This document shows positions 25,441 to 33,387 of a stretch of 64,000 bases of DNA, piece after piece. Under the pieces are notes generated by a model that ran no database searches, had not been told where the DNA came from, and saw only the letters and a list, made by a program, of their open reading frames with translations. Location of the stretch: NCBI GenBank assembly GCA_022563855.1, contig JADFMN010000013.1, forward strand, positions 1-64,000. The letters run 5' to 3'. The position numbers and the translations under genes were made by a program. The first letter of the stretch is position 1, and every line of letters starts with the position of its first letter. The stretch is from Armatimonadota bacterium (lineage in GTDB: Bacteria > Armatimonadota > Fimbriimonadia > Fimbriimonadales > Fimbriimonadaceae).

Positions 25441-26030
25441 CTTCCGAGCGCGATTCTCTTCATGACGTCGTAGGCAACAGGATCAATGAGAATGACTCGG
25501 ATCCATAGCTCTAGCCGCTGGTCGATGGTCATTGTCTTCGGGTCGAGCGTCGGGTCGAAAAACCGTGGATTGAACGCTTTTGCCGCTGCGGCAATCTGCC
25601 CTTCGTTGAGCGTTTGATTCAGCTCGGCTTGAAGATCGGCGACAATACCGTCGATGATCGCCTTTCTCATCATATTGAACGCGCGAAACATGTTCAGCAT
25701 ACGCGCCATGAAGTCCTCTGTCGGAATCTGACCCCGGTCCCTCGCCTTTTTCAGCGCCGCGTCGATCTCGACCTCGAAGGACTTCATCATCTCGTACTCC
25801 TTGTCGTTGTGGCGCTTCATCTCAGCACGACCCTTTTCGAGCACAGTAAGAAGCTCGTCCGCCTGCTTCGGCGTGATGAGCACCGGCAGAATCTGATTGT
25901 AAATCTCAATCTCCTGAACCTTGCGAACAATCTCATCGCTGTGCTTCGCTTGAGCAGGATCGACCTGTGCCAGGGCAGAGGCGGAGAGGCAGGCAACTAT
26001 GACGAGGGTGACTAGCGGACGGAAGTTCAT
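25437..26030 (-). CDS. Secreted helical protein of unknown function
   Basis: A 197-residue protein with a signal peptide (LVTLVIVACLSASALAQ). The mature part looks mostly helical and highly charged (KVQEIEIYNQILPVLITPKQ; KGRAEMKRHNDKEYEMMKSF). It resembles the uncharacterised small periplasmic helical proteins common in this type of genome. ATG 26030 overlaps the upstream membrane-protein stop (ATGA), and the end overlaps xylA by 4 nt, so it is co-translated in the same operon. No function can be assigned. Confidence 0.7.
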   Translation of the reverse strand: MNFRPLVTLVIVACLSASALAQVDPAQAKHSDEIVRKVQEIEIYNQILPVLITPKQADELLTVLEKGRAEMKRHNDKEYEMMKSFEVEIDAALKKARDRGQIPTEDFMARMLNMFRAFNMMRKAIIDGIVADLQAELNQTLNEGQIAAAAKAFNPRFFDPTLDPKTMTIDQRLELWIRVILIDPVAYDVMKRIALGR

Positions 26031-26395
26031 GTTTGATCGTTCTCCTGCGAATTGGACGTATCTGAAGCTGCCGCCGTTTCTGAACCTACCGCCGATGCGA
26101 GCATAGCTGCGGCCCCGAGTACCTGAAGGTGGATGAACAACAGACCTAGAACCGCTACGATCGGCCAGGCCCACAGCGTCAAGGCGCCATCTCTCGTACC
26201 GCCGAGCGCGTCCAGCGCGAACAGTCCCACGGCCAGCACGAACAGCCCTAAAATCAGGCCGCCAGCCCCAAACATCACCCGTTTCTGGGGTGTGAGGCCC
26301 TGCATGCGCGTTTTCAGCGCCGCCGAACGTCTGCGCATGGCCAAGCCGTAGGCGATCCAGACCAGAAAGCAGACAGATGACTGCAGCCAGATCAT
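26027..26395 (-). CDS. Small membrane protein, first gene of xylA operon
   Basis: A 122-residue protein with three hydrophobic segments: MIWLQSSVCFLVWIAYGLAM, VMFGAGGLILGLFVLAVGLF and LTLWAWPIVAVLGLLFIH. The tail is polar and Ser/Glu-rich. The family is not recognised. ATG 26395 is chosen over an upstream ATG because TAAGGT lies exactly 7 nt before it, the spacing seen for many genes here. The operon order is this gene, secreted helical protein, xylA, thioredoxin-like lipoprotein, nitroreductase. Confidence 0.7.
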   Translation of the reverse strand: MIWLQSSVCFLVWIAYGLAMRRRSAALKTRMQGLTPQKRVMFGAGGLILGLFVLAVGLFALDALGGTRDGALTLWAWPIVAVLGLLFIHLQVLGAAAMLASAVGSETAAASDTSNSQENDQT

Positions 26396-26402
26396 AGGCC
26401 CG

Positions 26403-26408
26403 ACCTTA
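26403..26408 (-). promoter_or_regulatory. -10 box TAAGGT for xylA operon
   Basis: It ends 7 nt before ATG 26395. The divergent PfkB gene starts at 26439, with CACAAT (26425-26430) 8 nt before its ATG. Confidence 0.45.
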
Positions 26409-26438
26409 CCTGAAGGCGTTCGTACACAATATGGGCAC

Positions 26439-27356
26439 ATGATCGTGGTTTACGGAACCGTGTGCCTCGATCTCCTGCATCGAGTCGATTTCTTGCCCCA
26501 AAAGGGTGGCTACACGGAGATCACCGAGGAGATTCACATGCTCGGCGGCGAAGCAGCGAACACGGCTGCTGCGCTCGTCCGATGGGGCGCAGACACGACG
26601 TTGGTCGGAAATCCGATCGGCCAAGGGGCACAGGCTGATCTGTTGGCTGCGCTGCTCCGCCAACACGGGCTTGGTCAGGCATTGCTTCCCCACGCCGACC
26701 ACGCAGCGCCCGTTTGCCACATTTTCGTTACTCCCGATGGCCAGCGCACGATGTTCGGACGTGGATTCGCGGAGATGGAGAAGAGATGTGATCCGGCTCT
26801 CGCGCCTCTGCCGGCCGGATCGTGGTTCACGGCAGATCCGAATCACGGCAAGAAGGCCCGCGAGGCGATCGCGTTGGCCTCGAAAGCCGGTATGAAAATC
26901 TACTTGCTCGACTTTGTCCGAGACGACGAGACGGTTCCCGTTGGAGCGATCTGGCAGAGCAGCACCGCGTGGGTCGGCCGATTCGGCGATGCCCAACACA
27001 ACTGCGACTGGGTTTCTCGCTGGCTGGAACAGCACGACTGCTTCGGAATCCTCACGGACGGCGTCAACGGGTTTGTCGCAGGCAGCAGGGAGTTTGGAGT
27101 CCACAAGTACCCGGCGGTCGATATCCCTGACTCGGTCGACTCGACCGGCGCTGGCGACATGTTCCGCGCGGGGGTGCTGTTCGGGCTTGCCGCTGGCTGG
27201 GAGATCGCTCAGTGCTTCACGTTCGCTTCGACTGCAGCGGCGTTCAACTGCAGGAAGCTAGGCGCGATCGGCGGACTCGAGTCAAAGCAAATGATCGACG
27301 CGTTCTTGGCAGACCATCCGGAAGTCGCCGGCCATTACGAGTCAGCGAAGCGATAG
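26439..27356 (+). CDS. PfkB-family carbohydrate kinase
   Basis: A 305-residue ribokinase-like enzyme that phosphorylates a sugar or nucleoside with ATP. The family signatures are GGEAANTAAALVRWG near the N-terminus and DSTGAGDMFRAGVLFGL with the catalytic Asp. The lid region differs from ribokinase proper, so the substrate (fructose, ribose, inosine or other) is uncertain. It is transcribed divergently from the xylA operon, sharing a 43-bp promoter region. Confidence 0.88.
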   Translation: MIVVYGTVCLDLLHRVDFLPQKGGYTEITEEIHMLGGEAANTAAALVRWGADTTLVGNPIGQGAQADLLAALLRQHGLGQALLPHADHAAPVCHIFVTPDGQRTMFGRGFAEMEKRCDPALAPLPAGSWFTADPNHGKKAREAIALASKAGMKIYLLDFVRDDETVPVGAIWQSSTAWVGRFGDAQHNCDWVSRWLEQHDCFGILTDGVNGFVAGSREFGVHKYPAVDIPDSVDSTGAGDMFRAGVLFGLAAGWEIAQCFTFASTAAAFNCRKLGAIGGLESKQMIDAFLADHPEVAGHYESAKR

Positions 27357-27630
27357 GGACTCAGGCCCGCTCACGCCATTGTGGTGCGGGTCTCCAGACC
27401 TGCACGTATGCGCGGAGCCGACGGCTGGCGCGGCTCGCGGTGACGCTCGCCCTCCCAGTTCGTGTAGTCGCGCTTGCTGCTCCGAGGAGCACAAACGCGC
27501 AGAATGGTTGTCCCGATGCCCGCGCGACATGGAGCGCGGACTCTTAGTTCGCATCTCGGCCTTCGGACTCTCAGTCCGATGAAGGCACGCCGCCTGCCGT
27601 GAACAGGTGAAAATGATATCGTCCCGGCGT
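27357..27630. other. Intergenic repeats, no gene
   Basis: The 274-bp gap between convergent PfkB and dapF genes holds dispersed repeats. A GTCTCCAGACC/TGCACG stem resembles the segment at about 30980. A 29-bp element at 27429-27457 matches those at 50428-50456 and 51561-51589. A CTCGGACTGAGAGTCCGA-type palindrome lies near 27560-27582. Confidence 0.5.
27429..27457. repeat. 29-bp dispersed repeat (CGCGGCTCGCG...CCCTCCCA), copy 1
   Basis: It differs at two or so positions from the perfect pair at 50428-50456 (inverted) and 51561-51589. Confidence 0.7.
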
Positions 27631-27665
27631 CTATCTGGCGACTACTTGGCGACCACCAGGCGACG
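27631..27665. repeat. Repeat overlapping dapF 3' end (TCGCC..GTAGTCGCC family), copy B
   Basis: This 35-bp element is a near copy, in reverse orientation, of 13854-13888. It supplies the last residues and the stop codon of dapF. Confidence 0.6.
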
Positions 27666-28509
27666 AGTTCCGAGCTTTGCTCACGGCAACCGACCCGCTG
27701 AACACCTCGCTGGGCGAGGACGTCGCCAGCAGTTCGCCCTGCCAGGAATCCGCCGAAACGGTAGTCTCGCCACCTTTGCTGACCACCCTGATCTCGCCGC
27801 CAAAGCCGCGTCGGCGCATCGCGACAACCGCCGCCGCGCTCGCGCCGGTGCCGCAGCCAAGCGTCTCGCCCGCCCCGCGCTCCCAGATACGGATGCTCAG
27901 CTCAGACTCGCTCACGATCTTGGTATAGATGATGCTTGTGCGCTCGGGGAAGAGGGGGTCGACTTCGATCTTAGGGCTGACGGCAAAAAACGTTCGGTCA
28001 TCGGGAAGCTCGTCCACGAACGAGACGAAGTGCGTGCTTCCGACGTTGACGGCCGTGCCGATAACTCCGCACACGGGCTCTTCGACCAGTTCCGTCTCAT
28101 GAAGTCCGGTGTCGAGAGGAACCGCCTCGGGATCGAAGTTCGCGCGCCCTCCGTCGGTGGAAACGCGCCCGTCCTCATGGACGGTTGCCGACACATTGCG
28201 CCCGCCGTGCTCGATCACGTGGCTGGCAGACACCCAGCCGCGCCGAACCGCATAAAGCGCCGAGCAGCGAGATCCGTTTCCGCAGACGTCCTCGGAGCCG
28301 TCAGGATTGAACATCCGCAGCACTAGCCCGACGCCCTGCGAATCCAAAACCAGAAGCCCGTCGCTACCGATCGACGTGCGCCGGCTGCAGAGCGCTCTTG
28401 CGAGATCCGGCAGGCGCTCGTCGCACGCAACTCGCTTCAAGTCTGAGAGTTGGACGAGCACAAAGTCGTTTCCCACCGACTGCATCTTGCAAAACGGCAG
28501 CACGCTCAT
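27631..28509 (-). CDS. dapF: Diaminopimelate epimerase
   Basis: It epimerises LL- to meso-diaminopimelate for lysine and peptidoglycan synthesis. The two catalytic cysteines are in DVCGNGSRC (Cys76) and LGCGTGASAAAV (Cys219). The N-terminal FCKMQSVGNDFVLV matches the family. At 292 residues the protein carries an extra C-terminal tail (NSSPGGRQVVAR). That tail and its TAG stop are encoded by a dispersed repeat (27631-27665). The start overlaps the upstream 650-aa gene by 4 nt (ATGA). Confidence 0.94.
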   Translation of the reverse strand: MSVLPFCKMQSVGNDFVLVQLSDLKRVACDERLPDLARALCSRRTSIGSDGLLVLDSQGVGLVLRMFNPDGSEDVCGNGSRCSALYAVRRGWVSASHVIEHGGRNVSATVHEDGRVSTDGGRANFDPEAVPLDTGLHETELVEEPVCGVIGTAVNVGSTHFVSFVDELPDDRTFFAVSPKIEVDPLFPERTSIIYTKIVSESELSIRIWERGAGETLGCGTGASAAAVVAMRRRGFGGEIRVVSKGGETTVSADSWQGELLATSSPSEVFSGSVAVSKARNSSPGGRQVVAR

Positions 28510-30458
28510 CTCAGGTGCTCCAAGTAGTAGAACGCCCTTCGCATCGTCGCTTCATACCAGCGTCCGTCAGGCGAGACGAGCGGGAACCACCACGCCGAAG
28601 GGCGGTGCCCGGCGTTGCGCAACCCGTCTGTCGCAATGACCGCTTCTCGGATCAGCTTGAGTCGCATCAGCTCCGCCTCGAAAGCGATCGCCTTGCGGCG
28701 GTCGCCGCTTCTGAGCACCTCCGGACTGTTGACCAGCGCATCCTGCTCCGCCTTGAGATCACGCCAATCTTTCTTGGCCCGCTCGATCTCCTTGGCCACG
28801 CGCGAGACCTCGTGTGTCAATCGCTCTCTCTCGTCAAATTCCGCCTGAGTCGGGCTCCTTTCAAAAATATTCGCGCGCCAGTGAGCGCCCTTTTCGACTT
28901 CGGCTATCGACCGCTGCTCCCTCAACCTCTTGGTGCGCTGCACTAATTCGCTCCTTCGGTCCTTGATCTCGCCAACCTCGGCGTTCAGTGACAGCATCGA
29001 CGCGTTGATCGAGTCGTACTCCGCGCTCAAAGAGCTCCACTGGCCCGCGAGGTGAGAGTCCAAGAACTGGAACAGCTCCAGCGGTCGCCTCAACTCCGCG
29101 AGCTTCGCCAGCAGGGAGGTCTGCTCATCGGCCACGCCTCGCCACCGCTTCGCGAAACTCTCTGCGCTCAGCTCGTCAACTCCGAACGGCCCGCGAAGCG
29201 GAGGGGGCAGTCGGAACCACGACTTGCACTCGATCAGCGCGTCCCAAGGCTCATACCGGACTCGTAGAATCGGCTTCAGCGACAGGTCCAGACCGGCCGC
29301 GGAGAGCTTCTGGTGCAGCAGCCGACTGTACTTGACGTAATTGCTCGCGCCCTCGTGAAACACGAAGACGAACTCTGCCGCGAGCATGCCGATCAGGGTG
29401 ACGGCTTTGCCGACGACTACCACGTCCTCGCCGAACTTGCGTTCGAGAACTCGTGCGAGATCAGAGACGTTCTTCAGCGGCTTCTTGAACGAGAACCCGA
29501 TCGGCTCCGTGGTCATGACGACTCCTCCCCGTTTCCCCAGCTTGAGCGTCCCCCGCCCTCGGCCTGGGATGTAGACGTCGAACGGCAGAGCGCCTGCGCC
29601 AAATCGGCTCAACGGGTAGATCTCTGTGCCCTCGATCGTCTCGTCGTACGCCTTGCACGCCGCATCCCTGGTATTCGGATCGATGAACAGGTTCAGTATC
29701 CGAAAACGGGGCAGGTCGCAAGTACCGGAGTTGAGGCGCAGGAGCACGGTCGTCTTCGTCACCTCAAGATCGACTTCGCTCTTGGATACTTCGCCGTACA
29801 AGATCGGGGCGAGCTTCGCGTAGTAATCGGCCAGGTTCAGGTTCTGACGGTCGTCTGCCGCGTCACAGGCGATCCCCTTCAACCCCTCGCCGACGGCGAC
29901 CGCACGGGCTCGCTCGTCGCCTGCGATACACTCCAAGCTCTCGTCGATCGCCCACTCCAGCGTGTCGTACAGCGGGTCGAACAGCCTGCTCAAAGCCGTG
30001 TCAGCCGTGGTCCTGCTGCTCGGCTCGTAAGAGACAACGCCGCGCCAGCCCCAAGCTTCCGTGATGCCTTCCAGGTATCCCGGCCGTGCGTGGGCGATGC
30101 GGGCAACCTTGCCTCCCGCCGCTGCCAGGCGGTCTCTTCCGATGACGGTCTCTGAGCCGAACAGTGCGGAGAACTCACCTGCGGCGCTCCATATCGCCTT
30201 CGTCGTCGTGTCGTTGTGCGGCAGGGCGTGGTACCCGGTCTTGATCGAGCGGTGCGAGTACTTGGCGAAGTAGTCGGTGTCGTGAATCCCGCACACGAAC
30301 TTGCGCCTGAACCCGAGCCTGTGTCCGGCTTGGATGACGCCGATTTTCAGCGGCTCGTCCCAAAAGACGGTCTGCCCGAGCGCCAAGAACGGTGCGCCCG
30401 GCGCTAGGTTCTCCAACTCGTTCAGAGCGGCAGTCTGCGACCGACAAAACTCTTCCAT
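28506..30458 (-). CDS. Large protein of unknown function, coupled to dapF
   Basis: A 650-residue soluble protein that I do not recognise. Residues ~1-150 contain HDTDYFAKYSHRS and HALPHNDTTTKAIWSAAGEF. The middle has a beta-rich domain (PFDVYIPGRGRGTLKLGKRG; PIGFSFKKPLKNVSD). About 470-590 is a charged coiled coil (RSELVQRTKRLREQRSI; VSRVAKEIERAKKDWRDLK). The C-terminus ends WWFPLVSPDGRWYEATMRRA. The 4-nt overlap with dapF indicates one transcript. TACAAT at 30474-30479 is a likely -10 box. Confidence 0.75.
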   Translation of the reverse strand: MEEFCRSQTAALNELENLAPGAPFLALGQTVFWDEPLKIGVIQAGHRLGFRRKFVCGIHDTDYFAKYSHRSIKTGYHALPHNDTTTKAIWSAAGEFSALFGSETVIGRDRLAAAGGKVARIAHARPGYLEGITEAWGWRGVVSYEPSSRTTADTALSRLFDPLYDTLEWAIDESLECIAGDERARAVAVGEGLKGIACDAADDRQNLNLADYYAKLAPILYGEVSKSEVDLEVTKTTVLLRLNSGTCDLPRFRILNLFIDPNTRDAACKAYDETIEGTEIYPLSRFGAGALPFDVYIPGRGRGTLKLGKRGGVVMTTEPIGFSFKKPLKNVSDLARVLERKFGEDVVVVGKAVTLIGMLAAEFVFVFHEGASNYVKYSRLLHQKLSAAGLDLSLKPILRVRYEPWDALIECKSWFRLPPPLRGPFGVDELSAESFAKRWRGVADEQTSLLAKLAELRRPLELFQFLDSHLAGQWSSLSAEYDSINASMLSLNAEVGEIKDRRSELVQRTKRLREQRSIAEVEKGAHWRANIFERSPTQAEFDERERLTHEVSRVAKEIERAKKDWRDLKAEQDALVNSPEVLRSGDRRKAIAFEAELMRLKLIREAVIATDGLRNAGHRPSAWWFPLVSPDGRWYEATMRRAFYYLEHLR

Positions 30459-30468
30459 ATCAACGAAC

Positions 30469-30583
30469 CGTTAGATTGTACGGCAGTTCCGATCCGCCGT
30501 GCGGGCCTGTCAGGGCCGGGAAGTTCGGCTCTCCAACTACGTAAGGCCGCAGATCGGCACCGCGTTCCACCTAGGATCTAACG
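30469..30583 (+). ncRNA. Candidate structured RNA (unclassified)
   Basis: Four nested helices can be drawn in this non-coding gap. CGTTAGAT (30469-30476) pairs with ATCTAACG (30576-30583). CCGATC (30489-30494) pairs with GATCGG (30552-30557). TGCGGGCCT (30500-30508) pairs with AGGCCGCA (30544-30551), with one bulge. GGGCCG (30513-30518) pairs with CGGCTC (30526-30531), closing a GGAAGTT loop. The result is a rod of about 115 nt. It could be a 6S-like RNA, a riboswitch of the MerR-type gene at 30630, or an unknown RNA. The strand is uncertain, because the helices can form from either. Confidence 0.4.
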
Positions 30584-30629
30584 TGCGTTCCTACCTGTAA
30601 ACCCTGCAAATCTACTGGGATTCGCCGAT

Positions 30630-30956
30630 ATGTCCTATGGAAGCAGCCGAACCAGGCAGCCTCCGAGATCAACCGGTATGCAGGAATCCGCATCCAGCGC
30701 GCGTTCAGAATCGCCTGTCAGCATCAGCATGGCAAGCCAAATTACTGGCGTCGAGGTCCACACCCTGCGGTACTGGGAAAAGGAGTTCCCCGGGTACCTA
30801 AGGCCGAAGCGGACCACCGGAGGCCAGCGACGGTACTCGCCCGAGGACATTCGGACCGTATTCACGCTGAAGCGGCTCCTACGCGACGAGATGTTCAGCA
30901 TCGCCGGCGCCAAGCGCCACCTCGTCAAGATCCACGAAGTCAGCCGAGCCGCCTAG
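30630..30956 (+). CDS. MerR-type helix-turn-helix DNA-binding protein
   Basis: A 108-residue protein. The first ~33 residues are polar and Ser-rich. The rest is a MerR winged-helix domain: ITGVEVHTLRYWEKEF (HTH), TGGQRRYSPEDI (wing) and VFTLKRLLRDEMFSIAGAKRHL. The coiled-coil dimer helix and any effector domain of full MerR proteins are missing, as in the short Armatimonadota/Chloroflexi-type regulators. An internal ATG (SISMASQITG) could also start it. Its targets are unknown. It lies just after the structured-RNA candidate. Confidence 0.8.
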   Translation: MSYGSSRTRQPPRSTGMQESASSARSESPVSISMASQITGVEVHTLRYWEKEFPGYLRPKRTTGGQRRYSPEDIRTVFTLKRLLRDEMFSIAGAKRHLVKIHEVSRAA

Positions 30957-31020
30957 CTTCTGCTTCACTCTCTCAATTGTGGTGCGGCTCTCCAGAGCCG
31001 TACGCAACCAGCCCGATAAC

Positions 31021-31239
31021 CGTCATCCTGAGCGAAACGTAGGCGCGCGGAGCCAGCCCCAGACCCGTCATCCTGAGCGAAACGTAGGCGCGCGGAGCCA
31101 GCCCCAGACCCGTCATCCTGAGCGAAACGTAGGCGCGCAGAGCCAGCCCCAGACCCGTCATCCTGAGCGAAACGTAGGCGCGCGGAGCCAGCCCCAGACC
31201 CGTCATCCTGAGCGGATCGAAGGAGCGCGGGTCTGGGGC
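31021..31239 (+). repeat. Tandem array: four 45-bp units plus one variant unit ending in hairpin
   Basis: Units start at 31021, 31066, 31111 and 31156, nearly identical, each beginning CGTCATCCTGAGCGAAACG and ending AGCCCCAGACC. The fifth (31201) changes to CGTCATCCTGAGCGGATCG and is closed by an inverted repeat: GCCCCAGACC (31191-31200) with GGTCTGGGGC (31230-31239). There are no unique spacers, so this is not CRISPR. The last unit is repeated in reverse orientation beyond the GIY-YIG gene. The array fills most of the 311-bp gap 30957-31268. Confidence 0.93.
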
Positions 31240-31268
31240 GGTCGCATCGAGGTAGAGTTCTCGCCAAT

Positions 31269-31568
31269 GTGAAGTACCCCGCCGTCTACATGCTCGAATG
31301 TCGAACAGGAAAGTTCTACATCGGAGTCACGTCCGATCTCGAATACAGGCTGTCGGAACACGAGCACGGAGTAGTCGAGGGTTTCTCGAAGTGGAACGGA
31401 CCGTACCAACTGGTCTGGTCCACGAGCTTCCCAGACATGGATCAGGCGATTCAGTTCGAGAAGAGAATCAAGGGTTGGCGGCGAGAAAAGAAGATCGCCT
31501 TGATCGAGGGGCGAATCGAGGACCTGCCGGGGCTGGCGCTTCCTTATAATGAGCGAGAAGTTCAGTAA
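31269..31568 (+). CDS. GIY-YIG-domain nuclease-like protein between inverted repeats
   Basis: A 99-residue single-domain protein. The GIY-YIG features are VYM (residues 6-8), FYIG (16-19), Arg27 after the second strand and the metal-binding Glu64 in QFEKRIKGW. It resembles the YhbQ/UvrC-N class and may nick DNA. The GTG start at 31269 follows TAGAGT by 10 nt. The flanks are the key feature: a 31-bp perfect inverted pair (31200-31230 and 31577-31607), each inside its own hairpin, with a tandem array of the same repeat upstream. Confidence 0.85.
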   Translation: MKYPAVYMLECRTGKFYIGVTSDLEYRLSEHEHGVVEGFSKWNGPYQLVWSTSFPDMDQAIQFEKRIKGWRREKKIALIEGRIEDLPGLALPYNEREVQ

Positions 31569-31570
31569 CC

Positions 31571-31610
31571 CCCCACCGCGCTCCTTCGATCCGCTCAGGA
31601 TGACGGTGGG
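31571..31610 (-). repeat. Inverted copy of GTCATCCTGAGCGGATCGAAGGA repeat, hairpin-closed
   Basis: Its reverse complement matches 31200-31230 over 31 bp. Its own closing stem is CCCACCG/CGGTGGG, different in sequence from the left copy's GCCCCAGACC stem. A conserved core with variable stems is therefore likely. Confidence 0.88.
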
Positions 31611-31629
31611 CGGTACAAAGCTTCTTTAG

Positions 31630-32511
31630 CTAGCTCTGGCTCGGAAGGGCCGGTTCTTCCGGCTCCTCGATCGGAACTGACGCCTTAATTTTCTCCAGCT
31701 TCTGCTCGAAGATCGCAAGGCTCCGCCCTTTCAGACCACTTTCGCCGCCGTCCAGCATCTTTGCCAAAGCTACACACTCCTTGCGACTGAACCGAGCGCC
31801 GTGAAGCGAGTGCTCCTCGAACGCCTCATAAGCAAGCGGTGAGACGGCCCGCGCACACCTAGCCATCGCCTCAGCAAAGACCCGGATCTCGTACTGCGCA
31901 TGGCTGTCCATCCGCAGGCGCAGAAAGTGGAACAGGTTGTGGAGGTCGATCTGCCAATACCACTCCGTGTAGAGCGAAAGCGGAAGGTTCGTTCGCGCCA
32001 ACTCCCGTGCCAGGCCCTCGTTGATCATCCCCTCGTAGTGCTCGTAGATCACAGCCTGGTCGTCCACCAGCTCTTTGAGCATCTTCTCAACCACCGGGTC
32101 AGCGAGCGTCTCGTCGCTGCGCGCCTGTTTGTTGTCGCTGCTCTGGCAACGCATCTGGTCTTTGGCAGGCACGTAGAACTCGTCCTTCATGATCGAGTAC
32201 CGCCCGCTGATCTCGTTGAGCCGCGCGGTCCTGTGCCGCACCCACTGGCGCGCGACGAAGATCGGCATCTTCGTATGGAACGTCAAGATCACCTGCTCGA
32301 ACGGGCTGGTGTGCTCGTTGCGCAAAAGGTAGTGGATCAGCCCGCGATCTTGCCGCACGGTCTTCGTGCCTGCACCGTAGCTCACCCTCGCAGCCTGAAC
32401 GATGCGATCGTCCCCTCCCAGGTAGTCCACCAGCCGCACGAACCCCTTGTCGAGGACTTTGATCTCCTGGTCGATCAGGGCATCGGCTTCGGGGACGACA
32501 GTTCGGGCCAT
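31630..32511 (-). CDS. thyX: Flavin-dependent thymidylate synthase
   Basis: It makes dTMP from dUMP using methylene-tetrahydrofolate, FAD and NADPH. The ThyX motif RHRTARLNEISGRYS spans residues 92-106. Other conserved parts are ARVSYGAGTK, HTSPFEQV and LPLSLYTEWYWQIDLHNLFHFLRLR. At 293 residues it carries an acidic, Pro-rich tail (PIEEPEEPALP). ATG 32511 is chosen because CAAAAT lies 6 nt upstream; the frame continues upstream without conserved sequence. FolD, encoded at 20127, feeds the same folate pool. Confidence 0.95.
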   Translation of the reverse strand: MARTVVPEADALIDQEIKVLDKGFVRLVDYLGGDDRIVQAARVSYGAGTKTVRQDRGLIHYLLRNEHTSPFEQVILTFHTKMPIFVARQWVRHRTARLNEISGRYSIMKDEFYVPAKDQMRCQSSDNKQARSDETLADPVVEKMLKELVDDQAVIYEHYEGMINEGLARELARTNLPLSLYTEWYWQIDLHNLFHFLRLRMDSHAQYEIRVFAEAMARCARAVSPLAYEAFEEHSLHGARFSRKECVALAKMLDGGESGLKGRSLAIFEQKLEKIKASVPIEEPEEPALPSQS

Positions 32512-32583
32512 TGATCGATTTTGGCACGGCGTGCTGCAACGCGGCCGGCCCGTTTCCCGCAATGTTCTTAACAGGGCGGCGCC

Positions 32584-32874
32584 GTGAAGAGACAGACAAA
32601 ACAGGTCGCGTGGATCTTTGTGCTTTTCGTGCTCCCTATCGGCGGGCTCATCGGTATCCAAGCGTTCGGACAGTTCGCAAGGATGGAGCACGGCGCGCTG
32701 GAGGCATGCCACGCCTATCTTGAAGACAGAACGGGCGAGAAGATCGACCTAGAACGCTTGGAGACTTCGGCGATCGAGGTCGTGTTCCCCAAGCCGTTCG
32801 ACAAACGGTTCAGATCGACCTGCACCTATGGCGAGGTATCCGTCGCAATGGAGGCCAGACCGTTTGAGGATTGA
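32584..32874 (+). CDS. Small membrane-anchored protein of unknown function
   Basis: A 96-residue protein with one N-terminal transmembrane helix (VAWIFVLFVLPIGGLIGIQAF) and a short extracytoplasmic domain with two cysteines (EACHAYLE, STCTYGE) that could form a disulfide. The GTG start at 32584 is preceded by a weak GGCGG. It forms a forward pair with the next small membrane protein, 39 bp downstream. The family is not recognised. Confidence 0.6.
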   Translation: MKRQTKQVAWIFVLFVLPIGGLIGIQAFGQFARMEHGALEACHAYLEDRTGEKIDLERLETSAIEVVFPKPFDKRFRSTCTYGEVSVAMEARPFED

Positions 32875-32913
32875 ACCATCATCAGTACCATCGGGCTAGA
32901 CTAGACGCAACCG

Positions 32914-33387
32914 ATGAACAAAGGCACGATGATCGCCATCGGCGTACTGGTCGTTCTCGCCGGCTTCTGCTTCCTGTGGATGTTTCAGATGTTCAAAGGG
33001 TTCGAGGTCGCCATGGACGAGTCCAGGTCGAACGCAAAGACGTTCGGCGAGGAGACCGTGGCGCTGTTAACGCTGAACTGGGATTTCGAAGACATCAAGC
33101 TGCGGTCTGCTCAGAGCCTCGTGGACAGCGACCAAGATGGAACGCTGTCGGCTCAGCTTCGGGCATATGGAGAGAAACTCGGACAGCTGAAGTCGAGCAT
33201 CGGGCAGGTCACAGACCTTGCGGTCGACAACAACGGAGAATCGCAGGTCTTGCGCGCGACGTTCGTAGCCGAGGTCGATTTCGAGAACGGCTCAGCCACG
33301 GTCAAACTCGAACTTGCAAGACTGCCGAGGAACTCCTGGCAACTTGTGGGAATCGAAGTGCTGCCCGACGAGGGGACGGTCAACTAG
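32914..33387 (+). CDS. Membrane-anchored protein of unknown function
   Basis: A 157-residue protein with an N-terminal helix (MIAIGVLVVLAGFCFLWMF) and a soluble domain of mixed helices and strands (EETVALLTLNWDFEDIK; RATFVAEVDFENGSATVKLEL). The pattern of paired strands suggests an NTF2/DUF4864-like small domain, but this is weak. The last codons overlap the trpG/pabA 3' end by 8 bp (convergent). Confidence 0.6.
   Translation: MNKGTMIAIGVLVVLAGFCFLWMFQMFKGFEVAMDESRSNAKTFGEETVALLTLNWDFEDIKLRSAQSLVDSDQDGTLSAQLRAYGEKLGQLKSSIGQVTDLAVDNNGESQVLRATFVAEVDFENGSATVKLELARLPRNSWQLVGIEVLPDEGTVN

Noticed and set aside
30469-30583. Signal recognition particle RNA
   Set aside because: TCAGG and a GGAA-like loop are present, but the conserved asymmetric loop (AGCAGC side) of SRP domain IV is missing.
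31021-31239. CRISPR-like array
   Set aside because: Units are directly adjacent 45-bp repeats without unique spacers, and no cas genes are near.
30965-31272. Repetitive open frames on both strands across the tandem array
   Set aside because: The 45-bp unit is a multiple of three, so open frames arise automatically; the peptides are low-complexity and lack start signals.
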